NCBI GenBank assembly: GCA_018857735.1
Contig: JABMCL010002535.1
Span: 175,001-239,000, forward strand
Length of the DNA: 64,000 bases
Source of the DNA: Alviniconcha marisindica
Taxonomy: Eukaryota > Mollusca > Gastropoda > Provannidae
Direction: 5' to 3'
Both the position numbers and the translations under genes were made by a program. The notes beneath the pieces were generated by a model. The model worked only from the letters and a program-made list of their open reading frames with translations, was not told the DNA's origin and made no database searches. Positions 1 to 13,300 of this stretch are shown in pieces. Positions within the stretch are counted from its first letter, which is position 1, and every line of letters starts with the position of its first letter.

Positions 1-740
1 CCCTGACAAATGTGCAGGTGTCACATTCTAGCCACTTCCAAAGCCAAAAACAAGGCTGAAAGATTGTAAAGCTTGGATCAAGGCTGTGGTCGACCCCATG
101 GTCAACTAAACCCAAGCGTGATAACAAAGAACTACTACGTGTGTTCCAAGATATGTCAGCCTTAGTACAAAACGTATGATCCAGTTAATTTATGCATGCG
201 TTCGGTTTTCTCTTTTGTAAGCTGTCAAAGTCAATGACTGTGTGCATGTGGTGGAAGTATAATTATTAGTGTAGGACTACATGGCTAAACACAAAATACG
301 TGCCGTATAACGGCCGAAATGTTGTTCATTCACTTGAAACATTGCATTATCGGTTTAATAATAGTGTGTGTGTGGGTACATGCATGCGCGCACTATGGTA
401 AAAAATCTTAAAATTCAGAGGTTTTCAGTGGTATATAATTGATGGCATACTACTCACATTTAGATGCTCGTTACACTGAATACATTATATTGAGGAACTA
501 AGCAGTAATGACAGTTTTGGCTGAAAATAAAGTGGTTTTAATTCTGTCAATAATTCTCTGCACGGCTAGAGTAAAACCAAAATGTGTAGGCATGCTCATG
601 CAGACTACCAATAACTGCTGCATAAACTGTGACAGGCAGACATACTGCCATACACTGATCGACTGGCATACTGTGAAACAGAGACAGACAGACAGGCAGA
701 CAGACAGAGCATTTACAGACACACAACCACACTGAAACCC

Positions 741-743
<3 letters not shown>
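1..743. other. Intronic sequence with no recognised gene
   Basis: AT-rich sequence, presumably in the nidogen intron after the EGF6 exon. No exon-like open segment with splice signals was found on either strand. A few (CAGA) steps at 680-710 lead into the CA microsatellite. Confidence 0.5.
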
Positions 744-790
<47 letters not shown>

Positions 791-803
791 TCACACTCAA
801 ATA

Positions 804-849
<46 letters not shown>
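744..849. repeat. (CA)n microsatellite
   Basis: About 105 bases of almost pure CA with two short interruptions near 790-807. Long Cys-Val and Thr-His open frames across it are artefacts. Confidence 0.95.
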
Positions 850-851
<2 letters not shown>

Positions 852-1690
852 TACTGTGTAGAATGTCAGCTAAATCAGTGAAATATCCTACCTGTTCTGA
901 TGCTTGTTATACAGTAAAATCCAACTTGACAGTGACATTCCACAGGGAAAGGTATCCAACATTAAGTGTGCTCACAATGATAATAATATGTCACAAGTTC
1001 AGTCCCAGTTTCTAAGTAAATATAAACAGTATGTATAATAAATGACCGAGCGGTGGCCAAATGTTTTACCGTATCACTTATCAAAGGCATGGTGCTTTCA
1101 ATGATATATTTCTCTTGCAGGTCTGGAGTAACTTGTAGAAAGTGATCTGTCATAGTTAGCCTAAGTTTCTGTTCAGCATTAATTAAATTTCATTAATTCT
1201 ACTAAACTAACACATGAAGAAATCTGCACATAACAGAAGGAACACAAAAATTAACCCCAATCCCTGTGGCTATAACTCTGCACTGTCACAGATATAGAAG
1301 TAACATTGCCGTCTACCATCCCCGCTTGTTTCGCTGCTTCTCTCCACTACTAGGCCGGAGTTGGAGTTCGCTAGTTTCTAACTGTTCTGTGTAGAGGGGG
1401 GTGTAATCTGGCACTCCCAACTGTCAGAGGTCTTGACCATCTGGGCTTTGGTCTTGACAAAACCTGGACCACTGCATGAGAGAGGCTGAAAGTGTCTGTT
1501 TGGGTTCCTAATTGCTTTAGCAAGCTGGAACCCATTTCACCCTCCCTGGGATGTAAACTGTCCCTTCCCTTTCCCATCTGACCAAGGACAGCATGATAAG
1601 ACTAACTGCAGACCATTTATATTATCAACACAGAGTCCTGTGTCTCAAAAGACTGCTTTGACCTTTGGGTGAGTTTTTTCTCACCAAAAC

Positions 1691-1724
1691 CAAAGCCCAT
1701 CTATTTTAAAATAGGCGGGCTTTG
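1691..1724. repeat. Near-palindrome, 34 bp
   Basis: CAAAGCCC...GGGCTTTG with a central TATTTTAAAATA core; the two halves pair with one or two mismatches. It lies in a stretch (1640-1870) of other short inverted repeats, such as GGTGAG/CTCACC at 1667-1684. This could be part of an unrecognised non-autonomous element. Confidence 0.5.
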
Positions 1725-1904
1725 ACCAAAACACAATAGCGACAGGTCTCTCAGCGGCAAGAGATCGAGAGTACTTTTGGATTTGGCTGCAGCCATCTTT
1801 TCGGGTCGCTTGCCAGAGGGGAAGAGCTTACGGCTGGAAGCGGTGCATTGTGGAGTGGTCTATTCAGAAAATCACTACAGTCTACAAGGTGAGCAAGGCT
1901 CAGA

Positions 1905-1992
1905 CATCAAATATGATTAGTTCTAGATCTGAGGTAGTAATAGCATGCTGCATGCTATTACTACCTCAGATCTAGAACTAATCATATTGATG
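1905..1992. repeat. Nearly perfect 43-bp hairpin containing a let-7-like 10-mer
   Basis: Left arm 1905-1947 and right arm 1951-1992 are reverse complements except for a single missing base, separated by a 3-nt loop (CTG). TGAGGTAGTA at 1930-1939 equals the first ten bases of let-7. The tiny loop and perfect pairing are unlike a normal pre-let-7. Confidence 0.85.
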
Positions 1993-2113
1993 CTACAACA
2001 TTCCTCATAAGAATCTACAACTAATTATATACAACTTCTTGCCTATTTGCTCAGGGAGCAAAGCCTTACCTTTGGTGTGAAACTAATCTAACCTTCCTAC
2101 TGACAAGACATAC

Positions 2114-2326
2114 CTGTATAGCCACTGGAGCAGTGACAGAGGAAGGCATTGTAGTTGACATCAAATTCACACACAGCATTTGGAGCGCACACGTTAGTTT
2201 CCCTGCAGTCATATTCATCACAGCGGATGCCATCGCCATAAAAACTGTACCGACACTGGCACTGGAACTGGTTAGCAGCTGGATCAAAGTTGCAGTCTGC
2301 ATTGACATCACACTGCCCACATCTGT
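2114..2326 (-). CDS. Nidogen exon: EGF-like domain 6 plus start of domain 7
   Basis: This 213-nt exon (71 codons, phase 1-1) has the acceptor TTTCTAG|ACAGAT and the donor ATACAG|GTATGT. It encodes a full EGF ([10 protein letters not shown]...[14 protein letters not shown]) followed by most of a second ([13 protein letters not shown]...-C-H-C-SSGYTG). The last cysteine of the second must come from the next exon, which I could not find in bases 1-2113. An exon carrying one and a fraction EGFs is unlike the one-exon-per-EGF pattern upstream. Confidence 0.88.
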
Positions 2327-5300
2327 CTAGAAAGAATTTAATATCTTATGTAACAATTAAGCTGTGGCACACAAGGAAACCAAATTCAGTCTTCCACAAC
2401 AAACAATTATAAACATACATTTTTGAAATAAGTATAAGAGATAAATACCCATAAATCAACTTACATTCAAAGTCCTGTTAAATGGCAGTTATTATTAGCA
2501 CTTCGGGCTCAGGTTTGGATTAAGCACATTTACATTACATTATTTCATGCATATATGAGATCAGTTCTCATTAAATTAACACAAATTTATGTACAGCATT
2601 TTCTTTCGAAAACAATTACAAACAGCATGTTTAACTTTCAAAGGCAATTTCAGTAATTCAACCACGATTATGTAATCAGGCCAAAAAAAATCATCAACTC
2701 TAAAACTTGTAGAGATTTTTGAATCCCATGTCTCCAAAATCACTGATCATAGGCAAAAGATTCAAACTGTAGTCAAACAGAATCCAAAAATGTGAATGAC
2801 TGCCACACAACTGGTATGTCTACTTGTGTCATGTGAGTTTGGCCAATTCTTATCATGAAAGTCCTGAGGGGCAGGTTTGTGTGTGGATTGTCAAATACCA
2901 CAGTCCAAAGGAAGGTATTGTCAGAGAAAGAAATACCTTGTCTTCACAGAAGCACTGGAAATTGCCTATGCAATGAACGCAGCAGCAACTCACTCAGCAA
3001 CCTTAAAAGCCAGCCCAGACCCAGTGAGATCATCAGAAGTGCACAAGCTGCATAGCTGGCTGACAAGCAATTCTGAATTCGGTGTGGACTCCCACAGGCT
3101 ACTTTCTACCATTGCAGAAAGCAGCACAATGCCAAAACTACCCATGCAAGCTCAACATGTGCAATATCTGTGAGAAGGTAGGTCACCTGGCAGCTGTGTG
3201 TTGCAGCTGAGGGAAGGATCAGTTTCCTGCAAGCACCCCATTTGTAAGTAATGCACAGAGAGCACCAGCAAATCCTATTAATGAGACACAAGTTCCCATG
3301 TACAACACACCATCACTGAACAACCAAGTTGATGCATTCAGTCACTTTGACTGTGGAATACAGACCTATTTCAGAAGCACGTGGACTGGTGGCAAGAAAC
3401 TGACACTGACACCACCAGAGCTGAGAACACATACAGGTGGCCAATAACTGTACTTGGTCAGTCAGACAGATATCTGTTCGATTGCAGAAACTGGATTCAA
3501 TGTTTGGGGATGTAAACCACTTCGATGAAAAGCTCAGTTTATCAGAACTGAATCATTTTCATGGCCTTTTTCAAGGTGGATTAGAATGTGTAAGGTCTCT
3601 TCCCATTTCAGTTCAAATACAAGAAGGCTGTGAACTGAAACTGGATGAGGAAGTGGTGTTGCAGATAAACCATCTGTCTACACTTCCAGTCACAGCTGAG
3701 GACAAACAATGAGAAACTGACTATGTTCTCTCTCATGTAAAGCAGTACACCCTTGCTGGTTGGCCTTCTGAAATTCCATAAAAATGACGGTCAGAAATGA
3801 AGAGACATACCAACACCATAAAATATAATTCAGCATTCAAAATGGGTGCCTTTCTTTCAGAACTCATATGGTTGTTCCCTCTGCTTGCAGAAATTCACCA
3901 CTGGAAGAGTTGCACACAAGTCATCCCGGAATGAGCAAGATAAAAAGTCTCACTTGTTTGTATGTTTGGTAGACCAGTTTGGACCAAGACACTGAAAATG
4001 CATGCTAGCAAAGTCAGACACATGCTGGAGCAAGCTCTGCTGCATCCTTGGGAATGGGTAGACAAACCTTGATCACAACTGCATGTGGACTTCATGGCTC
4101 TAATGCTTGTGCTTGTTGACTCATATTCTAAATGGTTGGAGGTGAAAAATCTCAGAAAAGTACTTGGATGGTTAAATGGCATTACACTGATAATAATAAC
4201 AGATAATTTGTATAAAGCGCCATTTTCTAACCAAAGTTAAACTCACTGCACTATACAAACAACTCATGACAAAAAATATTTACATATAGTTTAACAACAA
4301 AAACAATAAGTATTGCATTCTAGTTTTTTTTTCTACCATAAAGACATCGCCTAGCAAACAAGATACAGATAAAATATATAAAGAAAGAAATGAAAATGTG
4401 TCTACAAAGGGAAAGAATTAGACCTAGCTGCACCAGACAGTAATGCACTCTTCTTGATGAACTAGCTCTAGTATGTTATGTACTTTTACAACTAATGGGT
4501 AAATGATACCCTTCAAAAGCTGTTTGCACACTAAAAATGAAAAAGAAACAGCCAAAATGCTGTTTTTATAAGAGAGGTCATTTGTGTAGTTTCTCTTTAA
4601 AGCTAGCAAAAGAAACAAGTTGTATCTAACTGCATTTCCACAAACATAACCATATTTCATGCCAGTTATATTCCTATATTCATAGATAATACATATACTT
4701 TGATAAGTGCATACATACTAATCATCAAGTGGCAAAAATCTATTACTTTTATCTTTGATAGATACAAAACAAAAGGAACAGATACAAAAGAAAAGAAACA
4801 TTTTGTATTTTTACCAATGGAAGTGCATGTGATTCCATCGCCTGTAAAGCCAGCTCGACAACTGCAGCGGTACACCAAGCGTTCAATATCGTACATACAG
4901 TCTGCATCCCTGCTGCAATACTGGCAGTCACCACCTGTCACAAGCAAAGACCTTTAATATCACACACACTCCTCTTCCCCGATGCAAGAGCTACAACCTT
5001 TCACAACAAAAGACATTCAAAATAGTACATACAGTCTCAATCCCTGCTGCAAACTAAAGGGATCTTCTGTCACAACCTAACACATCAAATATTGTACAGT
5101 CCATACTCCTGCTGTACTAGTATTACAACCTAAAACATCCAATATTGTACAGAGTCCACACTCCTGTTGCACTACTGTTACAAACTAAAACATCCAGTAT
5201 CGTACATCCATACTCCAACTGTAGTACTATTACAACCTAAAATATCCAATATTGTACAAAGTCCATACTCATACTGTACTACTATTACAATCTAAAACAT

Positions 5301-7285
5301 CCAATATTGTACAGAGTCCACACTCCTGTTGCATTACTGTTACAACCTAAAACATATAGTACTGAGTCCACACTCCTGTTGTTCTACTGTTACAACCTAA
5401 AACATATAGTACAGAGTCCACACTCCTGCTGTACTACTAGCAGTCACCACCTGCCACACCCAAAGATGTCCAATACTGTGCACTCTGCATCCCTGCTGCA
5501 ACACTGACTATCACTACATGACCTCCAATATTGTACATACATCATGCTGATCACTGTGTACAAAAATGTTATTGTAATGTATTAGTTGTATGTCTAAGGC
5601 AAAAAGACAAGCAGTTATCACCTGTCAAAACCAAAGATGCTATATTCTACATCTACATTCCTGCAGCAATATTAAATATCAGCACTTGTCACTGTAACCA
5701 AACAGAACCAATATTGTCCACGCAGTTGGCATCAACGCAGCAGTACTGACAGTTACCACTTATCATAACCAAAGATGTTCAATTGAACTCTAATGGATGA
5801 ATACTTGCAAGATGAAGTCTAATGAATAAATTCCCATTGGATGAATTCCTACAGTTTCAGATGAAATCCAAAGTCACATGTCCCAGTAGACAACCCCATG
5901 TTCTTTCCAGTTTACACACTGGCTGATTAATCCCAGTCTTTTACTTTACTAAAAAACAAAACAAAAACAGAGGACTGTCGGTGTTAATCTGTTGTGTGAT
6001 TTGATAGCTTTTAATCTGCTGGTAGCAACACTGAAGGGACTAACTCTTCAAAAAACTGTGTTTGACACTTGGTGTTTGATGTTTTGTTTCATATTTGTGT
6101 ATGGATTGATTCTGTATATTTGACTTAACAGAGGAAGTTAAGAAAGAAACCACCTATGTTCAATCCAGATTATCACCTTTAGTATGAATTTAGCTCAGAA
6201 GACAGCAATCAAAATTCTTCCCATATGCTGCGCTGCTTGAATCTGGTGGCAAAGTTTACATGACTCTGCACACCTATACTGGCAGTACAACTTGAATGGA
6301 GGCCAACTCAAAAAGATGGGCTACATCTGGCAGGAAATGGAAATGGACAGCCCCAGACTGTGATTCCTGATGAGGTCAGAGGAATTATGTTCAGTACACC
6401 CCCAAGGAAGCTAGGATCTAAGTATCTGTCTCTATATACAGATTTTTGTTTTTAGCAGTACAGAAAGAAGTGCCTAACACCAGTCAAAAAACTTTCATGT
6501 AATCTGGTCTCTGACAGAAAGAAATTAATTTTCTCTATATTCCATTTTCACAAGATAGTGAAATGCATTGAATGTGTACCTCTCTTCACACTCAGTACTC
6601 CAGTGCAAAAAGGACCTGTGCAAAAGTCATTGGAGTGGCAGTGGCACAGAGCAAAAGCACTCATTCTTGAAAACCAAAGTTTAGCATGATTGAGCATGGT
6701 CATCAAATAGATGGGTGACACGCTAGGCTTTGTGCCCATTATGAGACTTCTCCAGAGTCAAATTCTGTGCAGATTCTATCAATGTACTTCAGACGAGAGG
6801 CTCTCCTGAGTGTATGCACATGCAGAAAGATCAAATGCATGTGTTAAATACTGTAGTCCAAAAATAAAAATAACCTAGCATGCACTTGAAGTGTTGGAGT
6901 TTTCAGAGTGTTGAAGTTGGATGTTATATGGAAGAACAACAATAAAAAGAGGTTGTATGCACACACTTACGATCTGTAGGTTCACATGTGTATCCATCAC
7001 CACTGAAGTCATCAAGACATTGGCAACTGTAGGATTTGCTGTCAGAGTCCAGCACACACTCAGCATTGTCACCACATATGTCAGCTTCATTACAGCCAAA
7101 TTCTGCATACATACAATGCAATACAACTTGATTATCTCTATGTAAAGAAATTCGCCTTCTGGCTTGTCATTTATATAAGACATTCAATACATTTTACAAT
7201 AAAACATCAACAATTCAATAAAACACGCAGCTAAAAACTGCCCAAATACAAAAGCAATATACATAACAATAATGTGTATACACAC

Positions 7286-7316
<31 letters not shown>

Positions 7317-10300
7317 TGCACACGCACACATTATCCTTCTGGCTCACCAATCACTTAAAACATTCAATAAATATTACAATAAAACAAACATTCCTTAAAC
7401 ATCAAAACATCCATTATTCTTCTGGCTCACCAGTCACTTAAAACAATCAATCAATATTACAATAAAACAAACATTCCTTAAACATCAAAACACTCCAAAC
7501 TGACCGCAACATATAAAGGCAGAATTTATGGAGCAACACAGCAAATCCAGGCAGTATGTAAATTTTACACACACGCACGCACACACACACACACACACAC
7601 AAAGCAAGCGCACACACAAATGCACACATACACATGCATGCACACACAGTAAACTGTCATGGGCAAATACTGCACACAATTATTTGGTAACTCCAAATTA
7701 AGATGGTTATATATATATAAAATAAACCTGGGCTATTTTGCCAGTGAACTAAAAGAGTAACTTAAACATCCATCATATCAACACTATCACAGGGTGAGTA
7801 AAGCTGAGCCTTGAAACCCACAGGGCCACATATTAAGTAGCCCTAGAAACAGAAATAGCACTTGGGATAAGAGATTTTTTATACACATTCTTCCAGGCAA
7901 CTGGCATTTTGTATCATCAGCCCAACTGGGGTTTTTGAAACTGAGAAAAGAGGGGGTGCTTTGCATCATCTATGATCCATGCACTTTTCTATTTGACTGC
8001 TGTGAGGTACAGATCACTTAGGGAGTCTTGTTTTGCACCAATAATCTTTTCCGCTATCCTGACAATACGTGATAGTTTTGCCTTCCCCTTTACACCCAGG
8101 TTCCTGTGCCAGACAACCATGTTAAAACGCTCTATAAAAGCTCATGACTAACATCAAAAGATCTCAGTTTTTACAAGAGGTGCAAGCATTGCTGTGATTT
8201 TTTTTATAGATAAGATCTGTATTGTTACTAAAACTTAGTTCATTGTCTATCAGAGTACCTAAATACTTCAAACTAGAAACCACCTCAGCTGGTTGATTGT
8301 TTACCTTGACAGGAACAAAAATGTTTGTTGTTTTCCTTGCATCTATCACTAATTATTTTGTCTTACCAACATTCATTTCCAAAAAGCTTTCTTTGCACCA
8401 TTCATTCAAGAGTGAAACAGGTGAAAAATATGTTGCCAAAGAGTCTTCATTTAACAGCAACATACAATGTTTAACAGATATGCATACAGTTCAGATATCT
8501 GCTTGAATGACAGCCAAACTCATGTACTAAAAGATTGCATTGTCCACTGTCTTACTGTCATACTATTGGCATTCTCAGTAGTCAATGTGGCATTTGCTGT
8601 TGACTGGGCATAAAATATAAGAATGAAAGAATCAGCCAGTAAAAATTATCTCTTGTAAAAATAAATGGATCTACTCAGAAGAATGTTTACCATAAACATA
8701 CCATATAGCTTGCGCAATCTCTTACAACCTGAGGGGGGAACACATGATGCAGGAATTAAGGTAATCTCTGCTGGTAATGCAGAGTTACCAAGATTCAGCC
8801 TGCAGCAGGTCAGAATTAATAAACCGTAACATGCTTTGCCTAGTATCAGGAATTCTACATACTTTCTATCTTACTAGCTCATTCAAGTATATTTTTTTCT
8901 CACTTCTATTTCAACAACATATGAACACTGAATCATACTTTTAGTTGTGATCTAATGAAATGTGTTCCACCTTATATGATTTGGCAGTTAACTGGGGGTT
9001 AAATGTCAATAATCAATCAATCAACATAAGAACAACTTTTAACTGTAATCTCATATCACAGTACTTACAAAATTGTGATCTAATGAAATGCGTTTCACCT
9101 TATATGATTTGGCAGTTAACTGGGTGTTAAATGTCAATAATCAATCAATCAACATAAGAACAACTTTTAACTGTAATCTCATATCACAGTACTTACAAAA
9201 CCAGACAGACTATTCCAGCCAGAAAATATTTACATCAGTGTTGTCTTTCTGTGAAAGCATGGTTGACACATCTCATTAGTCAAACTCCACAGACACATAT
9301 AAACCTAAATACAATGTTATATATGTATAGAAAGCAAGAGAGACAGGCTGACAATTAGAAAGAGATTAATAAGAACTTCTGCTTCTGCACTGGACACATG
9401 CACACACACACACACACACACACACTTACGGACAGGGTAGCAGCTGAAGCCATCACCACGGAAGCCAGGATTACATTCACACTGTGGCTGACCCACTTCA
9501 CTGTTAAACACACACCGAGCATTGTCCCCACAGTATGATCCATTGCATTCATATTGGTCTCCTGAAAATGATGTGAACAGGCATGCTTGTTTTACAGCTG
9601 CAATTTTTCTTTCATTCTTTTTTCTTTCTTTCTTTTTTCTTTCTTTTGTTCTTTTTCTTTTAAAGGGTTTCAGTCCCATTCTTACTGTGGGTTCAAAATC
9701 CTTTAATAATGCACTATCTTACCAAAAAAATCTATTCATGTCTTGACATAAAACATTTTATGCTCTCCTTTTCACCACCACACCCACCACACAGAATCAA
9801 GACAAGAGCGAATTAGTTGTCCACCACGGAGTTTATTCTTCTTCAGTGGTGTTTACTGGCATATGAACATACTTATATTGAAGTATAATAACCATCAGTG
9901 TGTTACTGTTAATATTGCAATGAAGGTATTGTCAGTGGTATGAAAACATTGTGCAATTTTTTTTTTACTCATCCACCTAACATTGCCATTGCATAGATGA
10001 TGACTTTTCATACATTATATACATAGTTACAAAATATTGCACCATATTTCTGGTGATGGTGCAAAATGACATAACCAACAGAGTACAGCTGGTGATTACA
10101 CTACATTATATAACCAGCAAGCTTTGCAACTCAGCAGATGTACATTTTAGCCAAACCTTTTGCCTATGCTTTTGCAACATTAGCACCTTTGGTAGGATGG
10201 TACTAGCCACCATCTGAACTTTTATACATAAAAAACAAACAAACAAACAAACACAAAAACTACCTTGCTGAACTTTATTGTGTTTATTGTTTACTGCTAA

Positions 10301-13300
10301 ACATGTAACCACTAAAACAATAAAAATAATAATTTAAAACTGCCAAATATTTGAGTATTTTGACCTTGATCAGGGTTCACATTAATTTCCAGTGTTTGAC
10401 TAGTTAAGATCAGCATATACCAGGAAAAAAATCAGCAATCAGTCAGATGTACCAGCTGTTTTTTGTTTTGTGACTGGTTCTCCCCCCAAAACAGAAAATA
10501 AACACAGCATAGAAGAGAGAGAGAGTATGCATAGGTGCATGTGCGTGTGTGTTCTTGATGGGGAAAGGAACAGGGTGTTTGCTAGTAGAGCTGTGTATCT
10601 GACTGGTTTCAGTGACTGGCTGACCAGTTTCCGCAAACCACTTTCACCACTTTATAAACCATTTCCACAGGGTGTAAAGGAAGTTTGTGCAGTGCTACAA
10701 GCTCTTGGCTCTCTTGCAATAGTGTCATCAACAATGGCTGCAAATGAGTGCAGTCACTGAGTCAGTCACAATATGAAGTGCTTGATTTGTGTTTAAAAGG
10801 TTCCCCAAACAAATGTATATATCCAGTGTTTCACAGCAGAAAAAAAGCTGTGAAAAAAAGAAGAAATGATAACATGAAAGTGCAGAACAATAAGATGGGG
10901 CCAAAGAAAGGAAGAAATGTGAAAGAAGACAAACACAAGGACCATTCACTTTTTTCTTTTAATTTTATTCAGTCTGACTTAAGATCCAGGTTTGTGACAA
11001 AGTATAGATTGTGATAACCTGAGTGTATGATTTGTATGTAATTGTAAGCAAATAATATATATACAAGCACTGTTAATGGGAATGGTCCAAATAAATACCA
11101 CTTTTTTTTAAACTACTGTTCAGTCTTCCACTCTTTCCTCAGTCACAGCTTACACCTTCAATGATCTGTTCTTTTATCACAATAATAATGGGAATTTCTT
11201 AAGTGCTATTCCTTACAAACATCAAAATGCTTTACAGTCAGTACAACATAAAGCAAAAAATTAAATGTATAATATTATATATAACCTCAGTCGCACAGGT
11301 CCTGTGCACACACTCACAAATCCAAGGAAATAATTACAAATAATGCAGGAAGTGGGACAGGATTGAGGAGGCTCCACATACTAATATAACCCCATGCTGC
11401 TAAGTTATGTGTGCATGCATATTCTTTCTTCATGTTTGTGTGTGTATCACCATGTGTGTGTGCTACTGTATTCTATTGATGAATGATAGTAACTTCAGTG
11501 CCAAGAGTTCATAAATTCTTTTAGGATATAGCGCTATATAAGAGTTATTATTATTAACTTGGTGTTTGATGCCCAGTCAACCATTAGGTTATATCAGGGT
11601 GATGATGAATGACAGAATGTCTTCTATTGTACATGCATGCCTAGTGCTGAAAGTGTCAGCTATCTTGACATAGTACTTTAGTAGGCATATCATAAATTAC
11701 TGTAATTATCATTATATGCTGACAAAAAAATATTTTTGACAATTACCATGCATATGATGATAGTGACATTCACACACATGAACACAAGTATGCACAAATG
11801 ACTGTTTAACCAACTGTTCCTCACTTTTAGTTGAATGACAACACAAAACAACCATGTGGCATGTGCACAAATACACACACATGTATCATTAATTACTTAT
11901 ATTTCATCAATGTTAACGATTAAGGTTGCTAGTTCTTGACGATCAAAAGTACTTACATGTAGATATTTTACTATTACTGCTAATAATAATACATACATTT
12001 TCTATAGCATTACTCCCCGCTGAGTAAGCTCAATGCACTTGTTCACATACATGTACATAATATATACCATTAACATTTACCAACATACTTAATAAATTGC
12101 ACTAATATAAAACAGGTACTTGCAAAACAGCAAATAAAATAAATATCATAAAACAAACATGTTGCAATAATTTAAAACAGGTACATAATTATAAAGCAGT
12201 GTGCTAAGTTATTATTACTATGCTAAAACATACACACACATGCATCTCTCTCTGCCCCTCCCTCTCTCTCATACATACATACACTCTCTCTCTCTCTCCC
12301 TCCCCCCCTCTCTCTCTCTCTCTCAGTGATGGTGAGACAACTAAAACACTCAGGAAGCATCAATGTCCACATTTCACGTGGGAGGTTGAAGACTGCAGAA
12401 ATCCAACTGGCAGAAAGCTATTATGAACAAATGAGTTTTGAGTTTGGACTTAAACAGTGGAAGGGTAGAAGAATTTCTGAGATCAGATGGCAGAGTGTTC
12501 CAGACAGAAGGTGCAAGAAAGCTGAAGGAATGCTCCCCCAATGTTTTAGTGTTATGCTTTGGGACTTTGAGGAGCTTCTCACATGATGAACAAAGGTTTC
12601 GTTTTGGTTCATATGCACATAGGAGAGAGCTGTTGAAAAAGCAGTAGGCAAAAGTGGCTATCTTGTACTGTGGTCGGAATTTAATCGGAAGCCAATGCAG
12701 TTCTTGCAGGAGTGGTGTCACATGATCATATTTGGACTTTCAAAGAAGAGTTTTGCAGCATTGTTTTGGACTTTCTGTAAGCATAAAATCTGCTTCAATG
12801 GTAATCCTGCAAGGATGGAATTGCAGTAGTCAAGTGATGTTATGGCAAACGAAACGAGCTGGGCAGTTGAACCCTGAGTCAAGTATGGTTGGATTGAAGC
12901 TATTCCTCTAAGTTCAAGGTATGCTGTACAGTATGCATTGCTGCTGTGTTGTTGTATAGATAGTGTCTAATCACAATGAACTCCTAGGTTCCTAACTGAA
13001 GATTTGAAAGGTATGCGCTTGCCACCTATGTCTGCATTATCTCTGCCAACCAAACTAAGGCAATGGGAAGATAGCTACTAGTTAGTAGTTGTAGAATTTT
13101 GTGAAAAAGAAAGAAAATGTAAGCATTATTGATCAAATCAACAACTGAATTACAAGTACAAATTACAATAGTACAAAGAATGTATGCAATTGAAATCCTC
13201 ACTCCCCCCCCCCCCCCCCCCCAATAAACATTACACACACTCAAACATTATTTAGCTTGGAAACTAAAGGCACATTTCTCACTAATAGTAGATTCACATG

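Noticed and set aside
498..849. Cys-Val-rich ORFs of 100-115 aa on the minus strand
   Set aside because: They are translations of the CA/GT microsatellite; the same applies to the frames at 7447-7679, 31906-32383, 39749-40122, 46672-47120 and 52834-53121.
962..1153. Possible next nidogen exon on the minus strand
   Set aside because: Contains no EGF cysteine pattern and no phase-1 acceptor leading into a completing C-x-x-G-D-G-x-C segment.
10470..11014. Two plus-strand ORFs of 88-96 aa
   Set aside because: No family match and no paired splice sites that would link them.
13204..13222. Poly-C/poly-G runs as regulatory G-quadruplex sites
   Set aside because: Homopolymers rather than spaced G-tracts, probably length-uncertain; no nearby promoter context.
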